Positions 1-8,054 of a stretch of 64,000 bases of DNA are shown in pieces; the first letter of the stretch is position 1, and every line of letters begins with the position of its first letter. The position numbers and the translations under genes were made by a program. Location of the stretch: contig JBCCQN010000004.1 in NCBI GenBank assembly GCA_039024315.1, forward strand, positions 72,127 to 136,126. The letters are read 5' to 3'. The notes below the pieces were generated by a model. The model did no database searches and was not told where the DNA came from. It worked only from the letters and a program-made list of their open reading frames with translations. Source of the DNA: JBCAWW01 sp039024315 (GTDB lineage: Bacteria > Bacteroidota > Bacteroidia > J057).

Positions 1-442
1 ACATTGGGGATTTTCCCCTCATACGATGCGCAATTGATGTTTAGGCACGCCTTACCAATCCGGACAGAACTGACAAAAGCTAGCAAAAATGCATTGTCAA
101 TATTACCAAATTGTTACCTGTATATATTCTTTTCATTAATTCCAGTTGAACACTTGATTAGTAAAAAAGTAATCCAGACCTTAGATGATGCGTATCAGGA
201 GTACGCTCTAGTTTCAACCAAAAATCAATCATTTTTGCCTATACGAACACCTTCCATATATACATAGAGACCCATCTTTTTTTAGTCAATATATTTTTTT
301 GCTGACTGCTCAAAACATAGAGGCCGATCCGATGATAGGGCCGAGTAATACGTACAAAGCTGTCTTTTTTAGGTAAGTACCACAGTGAAGTGGACCGATA
401 CCAAGCAGTCCAGCCAATTTCAGTTTTCACATGTCGATTTCT

Positions 443-467
443 AGCTAGAGAATTTATTCATCTAGCT
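443..467. repeat. Inverted repeat upstream of transfer genes
   Basis: Perfect 7-bp arms AGCTAGA (443-449) and TCTAGCT (461-467) flank an 11-base AT-rich spacer. The site lies about 80 bases before the coupling-ATPase start. It could be an operator or part of oriT. Confidence 0.45.
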
Positions 468-485
468 CAAGTTTTTTCTAGGCCA

Positions 486-510
486 TAGCGTAAAAATTTT
501 TCAGACGCTA
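486..510. repeat. Second inverted repeat upstream of transfer genes
   Basis: Arms TAGCGT (486-491) and ACGCTA (505-510) surround a 13-base spacer containing AAAAATTTTT. It is 19 bases from the first inverted repeat and 38 bases from the next gene. An operator for the transfer operon or an oriT component are both possible. Confidence 0.4.
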
Positions 511-548
511 CCTGGCATACCTATGAACTTACTTAATCACTGAAGTTT

Positions 549-1952
549 ATGAAAACTCAGCACAGGACTCCTATGTCCTACTTAGATCAAACACTGTTTT
601 ACTTCAACCGGACTGATACGTTCACGCTCCGTGATGCTTTCAATGGCCTGCTCATTACAGGCTCAATTGGTTCAGGTAAAACGACTGGCCCAGGCAAATA
701 TATTGGTCAAGCCTACGTAAGAAACCAACTTGGCGGTATCGTACTGTGCGCCAAGTCAAGTGAACGAAAACTCTGGCAGAAGATAATGGCGGAGGAAGGC
801 CGGAGTGATGACCTCATCACCTTCTCACCAGATTCATCACTGGCCTTCAACTTTCTCAGTTATGAAGCGCAGGTGAATACCAGTGGCGTAACGCAGAGTG
901 TCGTTGCCCTGTTTGAAACGCTACTCGAATCAAATAGTCAATCCGCTAAGGAAGAGTCGTTTTGGGGCTTGGAACGCCAAAAGCTCCTCAAGAGTGTCAT
1001 TGACTTGGCTCTGAAAGCCACAGGTGAACTCCGCCTCGCCGAGCTCAATGAGATCATCCTGTCGGCTCCCAAAACTGAGGAACAGCTTCTTAGTCCTACG
1101 TGGCGGAAATCATCCCTGTTCTATCGGTACCTCACCGCTCTGCAACCTAAAGTGGCTGACTTGGGCACCGTGGAAAAGTCTGACACTGCGCTGACGCTGA
1201 ACTACTGGCTCAAGGAGTTTATTCGCATGCCGGAAAAGACGCGCATGAACATCATCTCCAGCGTAACGGGTATGTTCACCGTTTTCCTGCGGAGTCCGTT
1301 TGCTCAGTTGTTCTGCGCCGAAACCACCTTTACCCCAGAATTATGTCGGCACGGTAAAGTCATTCTCCTTGACTTCCCCTTAGACGAATATGGTGACATC
1401 GGGCGCTTTAGTCAGATCCTTATGAAGCATGTCTGGCAAAAGGCCATGTTGCGTACGACTGGTCGTCCGGTCTTTCTCTACGCTGACGAGATGCAGGCCT
1501 TTATCACTAAGGCCGATGCAGACTTCCAAGCCCGCTGCCGGGAGTATCGCGTAGCCACTATCTACCTCACGCAGTCACTTGGCACGCTTGAATTCGGCTT
1601 GGGGAATAATGGGTCGGCGAAAAGCATCATCCAAGGTCTGCTCGGTAATCTCACGACCAAAATCTTTCACCGCCAAGATCACCCCGAAACGCGCCGGTAC
1701 GCTTCCGAACTCATCGGCAAGTCCTTCCAACAGCGCAGTAGTGGTGGTACCAGCTACGGCAGTTCGACTAGCATCTCCGAAGGCTGGAGCGAAAGCCATG
1801 AGTATACCGTTCCCCCAGAAGTATTCAGTACGCTCCCCTCTGGTGGCCCTGGCTATGAGTACATCGTAGGGGCAATCGTCTACTCCCAAGGCAAAGTCTT
1901 CAACGAAAGTCAGCTTAACTATCTCTATGTCCATTTCACCCAAACCCGTTAA
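549..1952 (+). CDS. Type IV coupling ATPase (VirD4/TraD/TraG-like), soluble form
   Basis: This is a 467-residue ATPase that would link the relaxosome to a type IV secretion channel. A Walker A motif (GSIGSGKT, residues 38-45) is followed by a Walker B-like strand ILLDFPLDE near residue 270 and the coupling-protein signature YADEMQAF near residue 312. The C-terminal third carries the hexameric-ATPase sequence TKIFHRQDHPETRRYAS. Unlike VirD4 or TrwB, no N-terminal transmembrane pair precedes the ATPase; the next gene encodes a membrane protein that may supply it. The start could also be the internal ATG at 573. The first of a co-directional block ending with the integrase region. I am fairly sure of the family; the substrate range is unknown. 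Confidence 0.85.
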   Translation: MKTQHRTPMSYLDQTLFYFNRTDTFTLRDAFNGLLITGSIGSGKTTGPGKYIGQAYVRNQLGGIVLCAKSSERKLWQKIMAEEGRSDDLITFSPDSSLAFNFLSYEAQVNTSGVTQSVVALFETLLESNSQSAKEESFWGLERQKLLKSVIDLALKATGELRLAELNEIILSAPKTEEQLLSPTWRKSSLFYRYLTALQPKVADLGTVEKSDTALTLNYWLKEFIRMPEKTRMNIISSVTGMFTVFLRSPFAQLFCAETTFTPELCRHGKVILLDFPLDEYGDIGRFSQILMKHVWQKAMLRTTGRPVFLYADEMQAFITKADADFQARCREYRVATIYLTQSLGTLEFGLGNNGSAKSIIQGLLGNLTTKIFHRQDHPETRRYASELIGKSFQQRSSGGTSYGSSTSISEGWSESHEYTVPPEVFSTLPSGGPGYEYIVGAIVYSQGKVFNESQLNYLYVHFTQTR

Positions 1953-1956
1953 CCTT

Positions 1957-3117
1957 ATGCGAAATTACAATCGTCCTTCTTCACCCGTCCCACCGTTCTT
2001 CCAGCCAACTGGCCACGTCCAGGCGCTGAAGCTCTTCTTCCGCGAATTTATTGACCGTGAGTCTAAGTTCGGCAAGTGGTTACGTGATACCCTGCAACGT
2101 GTCCTCTATGTCCCAGCTACGCTCAGCGAGGTACTCATGCGGCGTAACTTTGGTGAACAGTACTATAAAATCGGCACGATCATTTTGTTTATGGTCGGCT
2201 TCTGGGCAATCGGTCAACTCGCGCCTGAGTTCGGCCGTGGTTCAGAGTGGTACGGACTCCTCAAGCCGGTCGTAAGTCTTCAACCAGACTCACTCATCAG
2301 TTACCTGTTTCTGGCACTGTACGGTGGCTTAGCGTGTTTCCATTATCTCGTCATCAAACGGCGCATCTGGCAACGTAAAGACTTGGAGTTTTACTCACGA
2401 GCTGATGGCACCCCTCATGAGTGGTTATGGCGCAGTCTGGAAAACATCATCCACGCCACGCCCATGGTGATGGAGGCGCTGCGCAGTGCGCTCGTCTGGA
2501 TGATCGCTCACACCTGGGGGCTGACCTGGTTAGCTGCCCGAGCGCTTCACCTGTTTGTCGTCAAGCAACTCCACCGTATCCCAGCGCTCCAACGGTTCTC
2601 GTTCTCCTGGACTATTCCACCCCAGATCATCACCTCATTGACATGGTTCTTCACGATGATTGACCAGCTCACCGCGCAGGCTATCGTACTCGTGGATCGC
2701 CTCATCAGACGGGTGCAATTCAATGAGTACATCGTCAAGCGCTATGCCGAACCAATCCTGGTCAGCGGGGTCGGCTATGCCCTCCTCACCTATCTTGGTG
2801 CAGACTTCCACTTCGTTGGCATTCTCCTGCTCATCGGTGGTAGCTCATCATTCATCCGAGCGCAAATTGAGTTTACGAAGGGTCGCCGGTACCTCCTCAA
2901 TCAAAATGACAAACGGATCGTGGGTGAGCAATTAAAGGCGGCACTTAACCGCAAAACACCCACGAGAAAAGTAGCGGGTGTCAGCCTGCCTTTCCTACCG
3001 GCTCGTGATCCTCTGGAACAAGCCAACATGTGGGCTGCCCTTGAGATGGATAGCTCAGCAGTGGTGGTGAATCAGCCTTCATTAGAAGCAGAAGCAGTGC
3101 CAAGGGGAGACGTCTGA
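1957..3117 (+). CDS. Membrane protein of the conjugative element
   Basis: This 386-residue protein has no family I recognise. Hydrophobic segments are visible around GTIILFMVGFWAIGQLAP, LISYLFLALYGGLACFHYLV, and a C-terminal pair near YALLTYLGADFHFVGILLLIGG. Between them is an amphipathic stretch rich in Trp and Arg. I chose the ATG at 1957, four bases after the upstream stop, over one at 1927 that would overlap the ATPase gene. Tight coupling to the ATPase gene suggests the two work together, perhaps as a split coupling protein with the membrane part encoded separately. That is inference; a mating-pair component is the alternative. Confidence 0.65.
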   Translation: MRNYNRPSSPVPPFFQPTGHVQALKLFFREFIDRESKFGKWLRDTLQRVLYVPATLSEVLMRRNFGEQYYKIGTIILFMVGFWAIGQLAPEFGRGSEWYGLLKPVVSLQPDSLISYLFLALYGGLACFHYLVIKRRIWQRKDLEFYSRADGTPHEWLWRSLENIIHATPMVMEALRSALVWMIAHTWGLTWLAARALHLFVVKQLHRIPALQRFSFSWTIPPQIITSLTWFFTMIDQLTAQAIVLVDRLIRRVQFNEYIVKRYAEPILVSGVGYALLTYLGADFHFVGILLLIGGSSSFIRAQIEFTKGRRYLLNQNDKRIVGEQLKAALNRKTPTRKVAGVSLPFLPARDPLEQANMWAALEMDSSAVVVNQPSLEAEAVPRGDV

Positions 3118-3151
3118 ACTAAATATTCCATTAACCACAATCCGCTCACCT

Positions 3152-5857
3152 ATGCTCCGTATTACCGCGCGATATAATGCTGAAAATGCTAAAGCCTACT
3201 TTGACAAGGCTTTAGCGCAAGAGGACTATTACCTCAAGGAAGCCAGTATCGGTACGTGGCACGGACAGGTGAAAACCTGGTTAGGATTACCCGATACGAT
3301 CACGCGGGACACCTTCCACGCCCTGTGTGATAATCGTCATCCCCGCACCCAGAAGTCATTAACCCCACGCACGAATAGCCATCGTCGCGTGGGGTATGAC
3401 TTCACCTTTTCAGCCCCCAAAGCGGTCTCAATCGTGCAGGCACTGACCAATGACCAACGCATTGAAACCGCGTTTAATGATGCGGTTACCTCAACGATGC
3501 AGTCAATTGAACATGAGATGAAAACGAGGGTGCGCCGTAACGGCAGTGAAACTGATCGTCTCACCGGCAACCTTCTGTGGGGACGATTCACTCACTACAC
3601 GGCACGACCGGTTAATGGGGTACCTGATCCTCATCTTCACGCTCATTGTTTCGCCATGAATCTCACGTACGATCTCACTGAGGAGCGCTTTAAGGCGGGG
3701 CAATTTGGTGATCTCAAACGTGATGCCCCATACTTTCAAGCTGTCTTTAATCACCGCTTAGCGACTGCCCTTGAAGGCTTAGGGTATACCACCGAACGCA
3801 GCACGCACGGCTTCACCTTATCCGGTATTTCACCTGAGCTTACACAAAAGTTTTCTCGCCGGACAGCCGTGATTGAAGCCGAGGCAGAGGCCAAGAATAT
3901 CGTCTCGCCGGTAGCCAAAGCGCGACTGGGTTCACGGACACGTGAAGCCAAACAAGCAGATCGTTCACTTGCCGAATTAGAACATGACTGGATGAATCGC
4001 TTAACTACTGATGAGTTAATGACCTTAAGTGAACTGGCTGGTAAGCCACGGGCTGAACGAGGTGGTGAACAAGCCGCGATTGCTCACGCGATGGCGGTCA
4101 GCTTAGAACGTTCCTCAGTCGTACCCGAACGCACCGTCCTGACCAAAGCCCTCGCCTATGGCGTAGGACACGTTCGCGAAGATCAGCTGACCCAAGCGCT
4201 TAGTGATAAGGCATATCTCAAGTTCGACCTGCATGACGCTCCGGTATATACCACGCGCTCAGTGTTACGCGAAGAACAATCACTCATTGCCTTTGCCCGT
4301 AACGGTCGTAATCGCTTTACCCCACTGCACCAGGATATTGAGCAGTATCGCTTTACTGCCGAGTATCTGAATGAGGGTCAGCGGGGGGCGGTACACCACT
4401 TGTTGCAATCTCCCGATCAGATCATTGGTATTCGGGGCCCAGCTGGTACGGGTAAAACAACGATGATGACGGAAGCGATTCAGGCCATTGAAGACTCAGG
4501 TCATCAGGTGTTTGTTTTTGCACCATCCGCCCAAGCGGCCCGTAAGGTCTTACGAGACGAAGGGTTTACCCAGGCTGAAACGGTAGCGCACTTACTCAAT
4601 AATCCACAGCTCCAGCAACAACTCCATAATCAAGTCATGTGGATTGATGAAGCGGGTCTCTTGGGTACCCAAGCCATGCGACAGATCTGTGATGTGGCGG
4701 AGCGATATAATACGCGGGTCATCTTGTCTGGTGATTACGGACAGCACAGTTCCGTTCCGCGGGGTGATGCCCTACGTATCCTCGCTGATAACGGCGGGCT
4801 CACGCTCTACCGCCTCTCTGAGATCATGCGCCAAAAGAACGCCGGCTATCGCGAGGCGGTTCATTCAATCGCTGAAGGTCGATTACTGGAGGGCACCCAA
4901 CAGCTTGATCGCTTGGGAGCGATTATTGAAGCCACGGGGGATGAGCGATATACCGAGATCGCCGAAGCCTACCGCACAACCATTAGTCAAAAGAAAGGCA
5001 AACAACGCCATCGGACGGCCTTAGTGGTCTCCCCTACGCATGCCGAAGGACGGCGGGCAACCAGCGCCATCCGTGCATCACTCCAGGCTCACGGACACCT
5101 TGGCTCATCAGACACGGCCATCCCCCACTTACATAACACTGGTCTGACCACCGCGGAACGGCAGGACTACACGCACTACGCTACGGGTGATCTCATTGAG
5201 TTTACCCAACATGCTCCCGGGGTTCGCAAAGGTGAACGATTTGTCGTTCAGGCTACGGCACCAGATCATCTTACGGCCGAACACTCATCAGACGGCCAGC
5301 TCTACACCCTCCCCTTAGGACTCGCTGACCGATTCGCAACTTACCGGCAAAGTACCCTGCCGATAGCGGTTGGTGAAAAAATTGTCATTACGAAAAATGG
5401 AAAAACCAAGGATAAACAACACCGCTTACACAACGGGGCCAGCTACACCGTCAAAGCCCTGACGCCATCGGGTGATCTCCTTTTGACCAATGGTTGGGTG
5501 GTGGCTCAGGACTTTGGTCATCTCACTCATGGCTACTGCACCACCTCACACAAGGCACAAGGGCGCTCAGTCGATACTGTGATTATCGCTCAGTCTACGC
5601 TATCAACCGGGGCTAGTGATAATAAGCAATGGTATGTATCTGTTTCCCGCGGGAAACATGAGGTACGTGTCTACACTGATGATAAGGCACTCCTCTTTAA
5701 GAACATCCAACGCGATGGTAATCGCTTATCTGCCATTGAGGCCGAGCAAGCCAGCTACCATCAGCAACGTGCGCAAAAGCAGCGCCAGCACCTCCGTACG
5801 TCTCAACGTGAATCTCAACACCAAACACACGATCATGGCTATGAACGAGAACGATAA
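3152..5857 (+). CDS. MOBF relaxase-helicase (TrwC/TraI-like)
   Basis: This bifunctional enzyme nicks the transfer origin and unwinds the transferred strand. The first ~300 residues match the TrwC relaxase domain: Tyr16 and the pair Tyr26-Tyr27 occupy the usual catalytic-tyrosine positions, and the metal-binding triad is H161-H163-H165 in PHLHAH. A RecD-like helicase follows, with Walker A GPAGTGKTT at 429-437, a MWIDEAG Walker B near 495, and late helicase motifs including YCTTSHKAQGRSVDTV and YVSVSRGKHEVRVYT. The tail is Gln/Arg-rich and basic. At 901 residues it is close to TrwC length. It belongs to the same operon as the coupling ATPase, and its end overlaps the next small gene. MOBF relaxases are less typical of Bacteroidota elements than MOBP or MOBB types. 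Confidence 0.92.
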   Translation: MLRITARYNAENAKAYFDKALAQEDYYLKEASIGTWHGQVKTWLGLPDTITRDTFHALCDNRHPRTQKSLTPRTNSHRRVGYDFTFSAPKAVSIVQALTNDQRIETAFNDAVTSTMQSIEHEMKTRVRRNGSETDRLTGNLLWGRFTHYTARPVNGVPDPHLHAHCFAMNLTYDLTEERFKAGQFGDLKRDAPYFQAVFNHRLATALEGLGYTTERSTHGFTLSGISPELTQKFSRRTAVIEAEAEAKNIVSPVAKARLGSRTREAKQADRSLAELEHDWMNRLTTDELMTLSELAGKPRAERGGEQAAIAHAMAVSLERSSVVPERTVLTKALAYGVGHVREDQLTQALSDKAYLKFDLHDAPVYTTRSVLREEQSLIAFARNGRNRFTPLHQDIEQYRFTAEYLNEGQRGAVHHLLQSPDQIIGIRGPAGTGKTTMMTEAIQAIEDSGHQVFVFAPSAQAARKVLRDEGFTQAETVAHLLNNPQLQQQLHNQVMWIDEAGLLGTQAMRQICDVAERYNTRVILSGDYGQHSSVPRGDALRILADNGGLTLYRLSEIMRQKNAGYREAVHSIAEGRLLEGTQQLDRLGAIIEATGDERYTEIAEAYRTTISQKKGKQRHRTALVVSPTHAEGRRATSAIRASLQAHGHLGSSDTAIPHLHNTGLTTAERQDYTHYATGDLIEFTQHAPGVRKGERFVVQATAPDHLTAEHSSDGQLYTLPLGLADRFATYRQSTLPIAVGEKIVITKNGKTKDKQHRLHNGASYTVKALTPSGDLLLTNGWVVAQDFGHLTHGYCTTSHKAQGRSVDTVIIAQSTLSTGASDNKQWYVSVSRGKHEVRVYTDDKALLFKNIQRDGNRLSAIEAEQASYHQQRAQKQRQHLRTSQRESQHQTHDHGYERER

Positions 5858-6206
5858 TTACGATGTCTTTGACTATCTCGAAGACCTCGTAGCTCCCGCA
5901 TCCGATACCTCATCGCAAGCACTGAGTGATGAGGAAATAGCTCAGCTTGATATTACTGACAAGGACGGGTCACGCTATGGCTTTCCGCGCTATACGCTAC
6001 GTTCGCTGTCTTTCCATCCGATAGACGGTGCGCTTGCGCTCGACTTTGGCACTACCCTCGTCACCCTGACTGGACGAAACCTTGGCCTCGTCTATACACA
6101 GCTCCTCGATAACACGCTTGGCTCACTAAAGATCAGTGATCCACTCTATGATGAAGGTGAACCGGATACCTGGAGTATCCATCACCTCGTCATCACGAAA
6201 TCGTAA
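5835..6206 (+). CDS. Small acidic protein of the element
   Basis: This 123-residue acidic protein is of unknown function. The frame stays open upstream inside the relaxase gene, but the composition changes at MAMNENDNYDVFDYLEDL, so I place the start at 5835 (or 5841), overlapping the relaxase stop by 23 bases. The N-terminal 45 residues are rich in Asp, Glu and Ser and probably disordered; the rest looks like a small beta-rich fold. Translational coupling to the relaxase suggests a transfer-accessory or regulatory role, but no motif supports one. Confidence 0.55.
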   Translation: MAMNENDNYDVFDYLEDLVAPASDTSSQALSDEEIAQLDITDKDGSRYGFPRYTLRSLSFHPIDGALALDFGTTLVTLTGRNLGLVYTQLLDNTLGSLKISDPLYDEGEPDTWSIHHLVITKS

Positions 6207-6234
6207 TTTTTCACTTTGTATATATCTAACTTTT

Positions 6235-6519
6235 ATGGAAATTCTTGAAAAAATCCGTACCGAACTGCGTCAACTTAATGCTTACTACACGCAGTCCACC
6301 ACCCCCAAGGCAGAGGATCACGGCGAATATGTCGATGGTGCCTGGGTTCAAGAAGAGTTTAATCTATCCCGTCAAACGCTCCATGAGTACCGGCGTAATG
6401 GAGTAATCCCCTACACGTACTTCAATCCAGGCGGGAAAATCTATTACCGCAAAGCGGATTTGTACGAGATACTTGAGAATAATTTTACAGGGAATAATCC
6501 TGCAGACGGCAGTAAGTAG
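6235..6519 (+). CDS. Helix-turn-helix protein, excisionase-like
   Basis: This 94-residue protein has a winged-helix DNA-binding segment of the HTH_17/excisionase type from about residue 38 to 85: WVQEEFNLSRQTLHEYRRNGVIP, then YFNPGGKIYYRKADLYEIL. Such proteins sit beside tyrosine integrases in Bacteroidota elements and act as recombination directionality factors or repressors. Here it ends 7 bases before the convergent integrase gene ends, which fits that role. I chose the ATG at 6235; a longer upstream frame crosses the preceding gene and is less likely. Confidence 0.75.
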   Translation: MEILEKIRTELRQLNAYYTQSTTPKAEDHGEYVDGAWVQEEFNLSRQTLHEYRRNGVIPYTYFNPGGKIYYRKADLYEILENNFTGNNPADGSK

Positions 6520-6526
6520 TTGTAAT

Positions 6527-7750
6527 TTACGTATCAAAGCGGTTTTTTTTTAAGCGATCCGCCAACAAGGCCATATCGCGCTGTATTTTTTTCATTCCCA
6601 TTTTGCTGTAGTGCTGGGTCGTGGACATATGTTTATGACCCAGCAATTCTTTTACCGTTTCGAGGGGGACGTCATTAGCTAAGAGGATGGTCGTAGCGAA
6701 GGTGTGGCGCGCGACGTGAAAGGTTAAGTGCTTATCAATCCCACAAATCGCCGCTAATTCTTGAATGTAGGAATTTACTTTTTGATTTGACTTGACTGGT
6801 AAGAGGCGGCCATAAATTTTGCGATACTCTGAATCAGCATACCGAGCAATAATCGTATCGGCTTCCTCAAGTAAAGGGATGCTGCACAAAGCATTGGTCT
6901 TTTGGCGGAAGGTGCGAATTGATCGCTGACCTTGAGTTTCCACGATGTGATCTTCCGTCAGATTAAAGGCATCAATGTAGGCCAAGCCCGTGTAGCACGA
7001 GAAGATAAACACATCGCGGACTTCTGCGAGGCGTTTGGTCTGGAGCACTTTCGCTTGGAGTCGATGCACTTCCTCAATCGTTAGATAGACGCGGTCTTTG
7101 GTAATCACCCGCCCCTGCCATTGGATAAAGGGATCACGGTCGAGCTTACCCTTGCGAACGGCACCTTTAATGATCCCGCGTAGAGCATAGATATATTTGA
7201 CCCGAGTATTGTTCTGAATCTTCCGCTCCGTTTTGAGATAGTATACAAAATCCTCAATGTGCCTATACCGTAAATCATCGAGGGCAATATCACTCACCCC
7301 CAAGCTACTCATAAGGTAGTCAGTAAAGTGTTTCAACACGGTGCGGTACTTACCCACGGTACGGGGAGAGATCCCGTCCGGAAGATCAACCGTTTTCTCT
7401 AGTTTGGCAATATGCTCCTGAAAGGTGCCAACGAACGTATGCCCATGGAGGCTTTTTCCGCGATACATATCAAGGACTCGTTGGGCGGTTACCTTCTTCC
7501 CTTCACCGAGCAATGAGTTCTCAATTTGGGTAAGCGCTACCGTAACATTACGGATATGCTGATTGAAGATAACGTCCTCACGTTTTTTCCCTTTACTACA
7601 GTACCTCACGCTATCCCATTTATGCGGAGCGATATATTTTTTTAGCGAGTGAGCTTTACGTCCATGAGCGGTAAGACGCAGGTACACGGGGGCCTCGCCA
7701 TTGGTTTTGGCTTTTTCTGGGCGGATATAGAAGTGGATTTTCAATGACAT
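6527..7750 (-). CDS. Tyrosine recombinase / integrase
   Basis: A 407-residue site-specific recombinase of the Bacteroidota phage/ICE type that integrates the element at tRNA-Ser. An arm-type DNA-binding domain (KIHFYIRPEKAKTNGEAPVYLRL) is followed by a SAM-like core-binding domain (about residues 105-210) and the catalytic domain. The HxxR pair is in HVARHTF (H345, R348), a second histidine in LLGHKH, and the nucleophile is Tyr381 in HYSKM. The position usually holding the first catalytic arginine reads TGLAYID, with Ala257 in place of Arg; IntDOT of CTnDOT also lacks Arg there, so this need not mean inactivity. The gene starts 163 bases from the tRNA 3' end, as expected for an attachment-site integrase. 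Confidence 0.93.
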   Translation of the reverse strand: MSLKIHFYIRPEKAKTNGEAPVYLRLTAHGRKAHSLKKYIAPHKWDSVRYCSKGKKREDVIFNQHIRNVTVALTQIENSLLGEGKKVTAQRVLDMYRGKSLHGHTFVGTFQEHIAKLEKTVDLPDGISPRTVGKYRTVLKHFTDYLMSSLGVSDIALDDLRYRHIEDFVYYLKTERKIQNNTRVKYIYALRGIIKGAVRKGKLDRDPFIQWQGRVITKDRVYLTIEEVHRLQAKVLQTKRLAEVRDVFIFSCYTGLAYIDAFNLTEDHIVETQGQRSIRTFRQKTNALCSIPLLEEADTIIARYADSEYRKIYGRLLPVKSNQKVNSYIQELAAICGIDKHLTFHVARHTFATTILLANDVPLETVKELLGHKHMSTTQHYSKMGMKKIQRDMALLADRLKKNRFDT

Positions 7751-7776
7751 AGGGTATGGTTTTTCGCTTGTTTATG

Positions 7777-7789
7777 CCGATACCCTTTT
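7777..7789. repeat. 13-nt direct repeat of tRNA-Ser sequence, outer copy
   Basis: The sequence CCGATACCCTTTT here is repeated exactly at 7940-7952 inside the tRNA gene. It may be a remnant attachment core or an integrase arm site near the integrase start. Confidence 0.5.
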
Positions 7790-7859
7790 TCACCCATGGG
7801 TGTCGAAAAGGTGTCGGACGTTCCATTTGAAGATAGGAAAAACCAGACAGACCAGAAAG

Positions 7860-7894
7860 AAAATCGCCCCATACTGGACGTATGAGGCGATTTT
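7860..7894 (-). terminator. Intrinsic terminator of tRNA-Ser
   Basis: AAAATCGCC (7860-7868) pairs with GGCGATTTT (7886-7894). An inner CATAC/GTATG stem follows after one mismatch, with loop TGGAC. The flanking A and T tracts let it work in both directions. It lies 19 bases past the tRNA 3' end and also insulates the integrase gene. Confidence 0.8.
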
Positions 7895-7913
7895 GAACAC
7901 TTTGTATCGGAAC

Positions 7914-8004
7914 TGGCAGAGAGTGGGGGATTCGAACCCCCGATACCCTTTTGAGGTATACACGCTTTCCAGGCGAGCCCGTTCGACCGCTCCGGCAACT
8001 CTCT
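7914..8004 (-). tRNA. tRNA-Ser(GGA)
   Basis: A 91-base serine tRNA with a long variable arm. The acceptor stem pairs AGAGAGT (5' end at 8004) with ACTCTCT, followed by discriminator G and an encoded CCA (TGG at 7914-7916 on the + strand). The anticodon loop reads CTGGAAA, giving anticodon GGA (TCC at 7968-7970). The T arm is the standard GGTTCGAATCC sequence. It is probably the integration target of the element to its left, because the integrase gene faces its 3' end. The gene appears intact. Confidence 0.96.
7940..7952. repeat. 13-nt direct repeat, copy within tRNA-Ser
   Basis: Second copy of CCGATACCCTTTT, located in the variable arm and edge of the T stem of the tRNA. It is 163 bases from the copy at 7777-7789. 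Confidence 0.5.
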
Positions 8005-8015
8005 GTGAGGGTTGG

Positions 8016-8046
8016 CAAATTTACATAAAGTATCTGAATTTACAAG
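8016..8046 (-). promoter_or_regulatory. Bacteroidota-type promoter of tRNA-Ser
   Basis: Read on the minus strand, the -33 element is CTTG (8043-8046) and the -7 element TAAATTTG (8016-8023), separated by exactly 19 bases. This fits the TTTG-N19-TAnnTTTG primary sigma consensus. Initiation would fall near 8008-8010, a few bases before the tRNA 5' end. Confidence 0.7.
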
Positions 8047-8054
8047 CTAGCCAT

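Larger units (their letters stand above)
1..548. other. Gene-poor left edge of the integrated element
   Basis: No convincing gene is visible. Two short open frames here have unremarkable composition and no recognisable motif. The stretch is AT-rich and ends with two inverted repeats just ahead of the coupling-ATPase gene, listed separately. A small hairpin, CCAC/GTGG with a six-base loop, lies at 380-393. The region could hold a promoter or the transfer origin of the element; neither can be shown from sequence alone. Confidence 0.4.

Noticed and set aside
4..267. 87-residue open frame at the left edge
   Set aside because: No motif, unlikely composition, no neighbouring gene that would support it.
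5616..5834. Upstream extension of the acidic small protein
   Set aside because: It runs inside the relaxase helicase region in another frame and composition changes at 5835.
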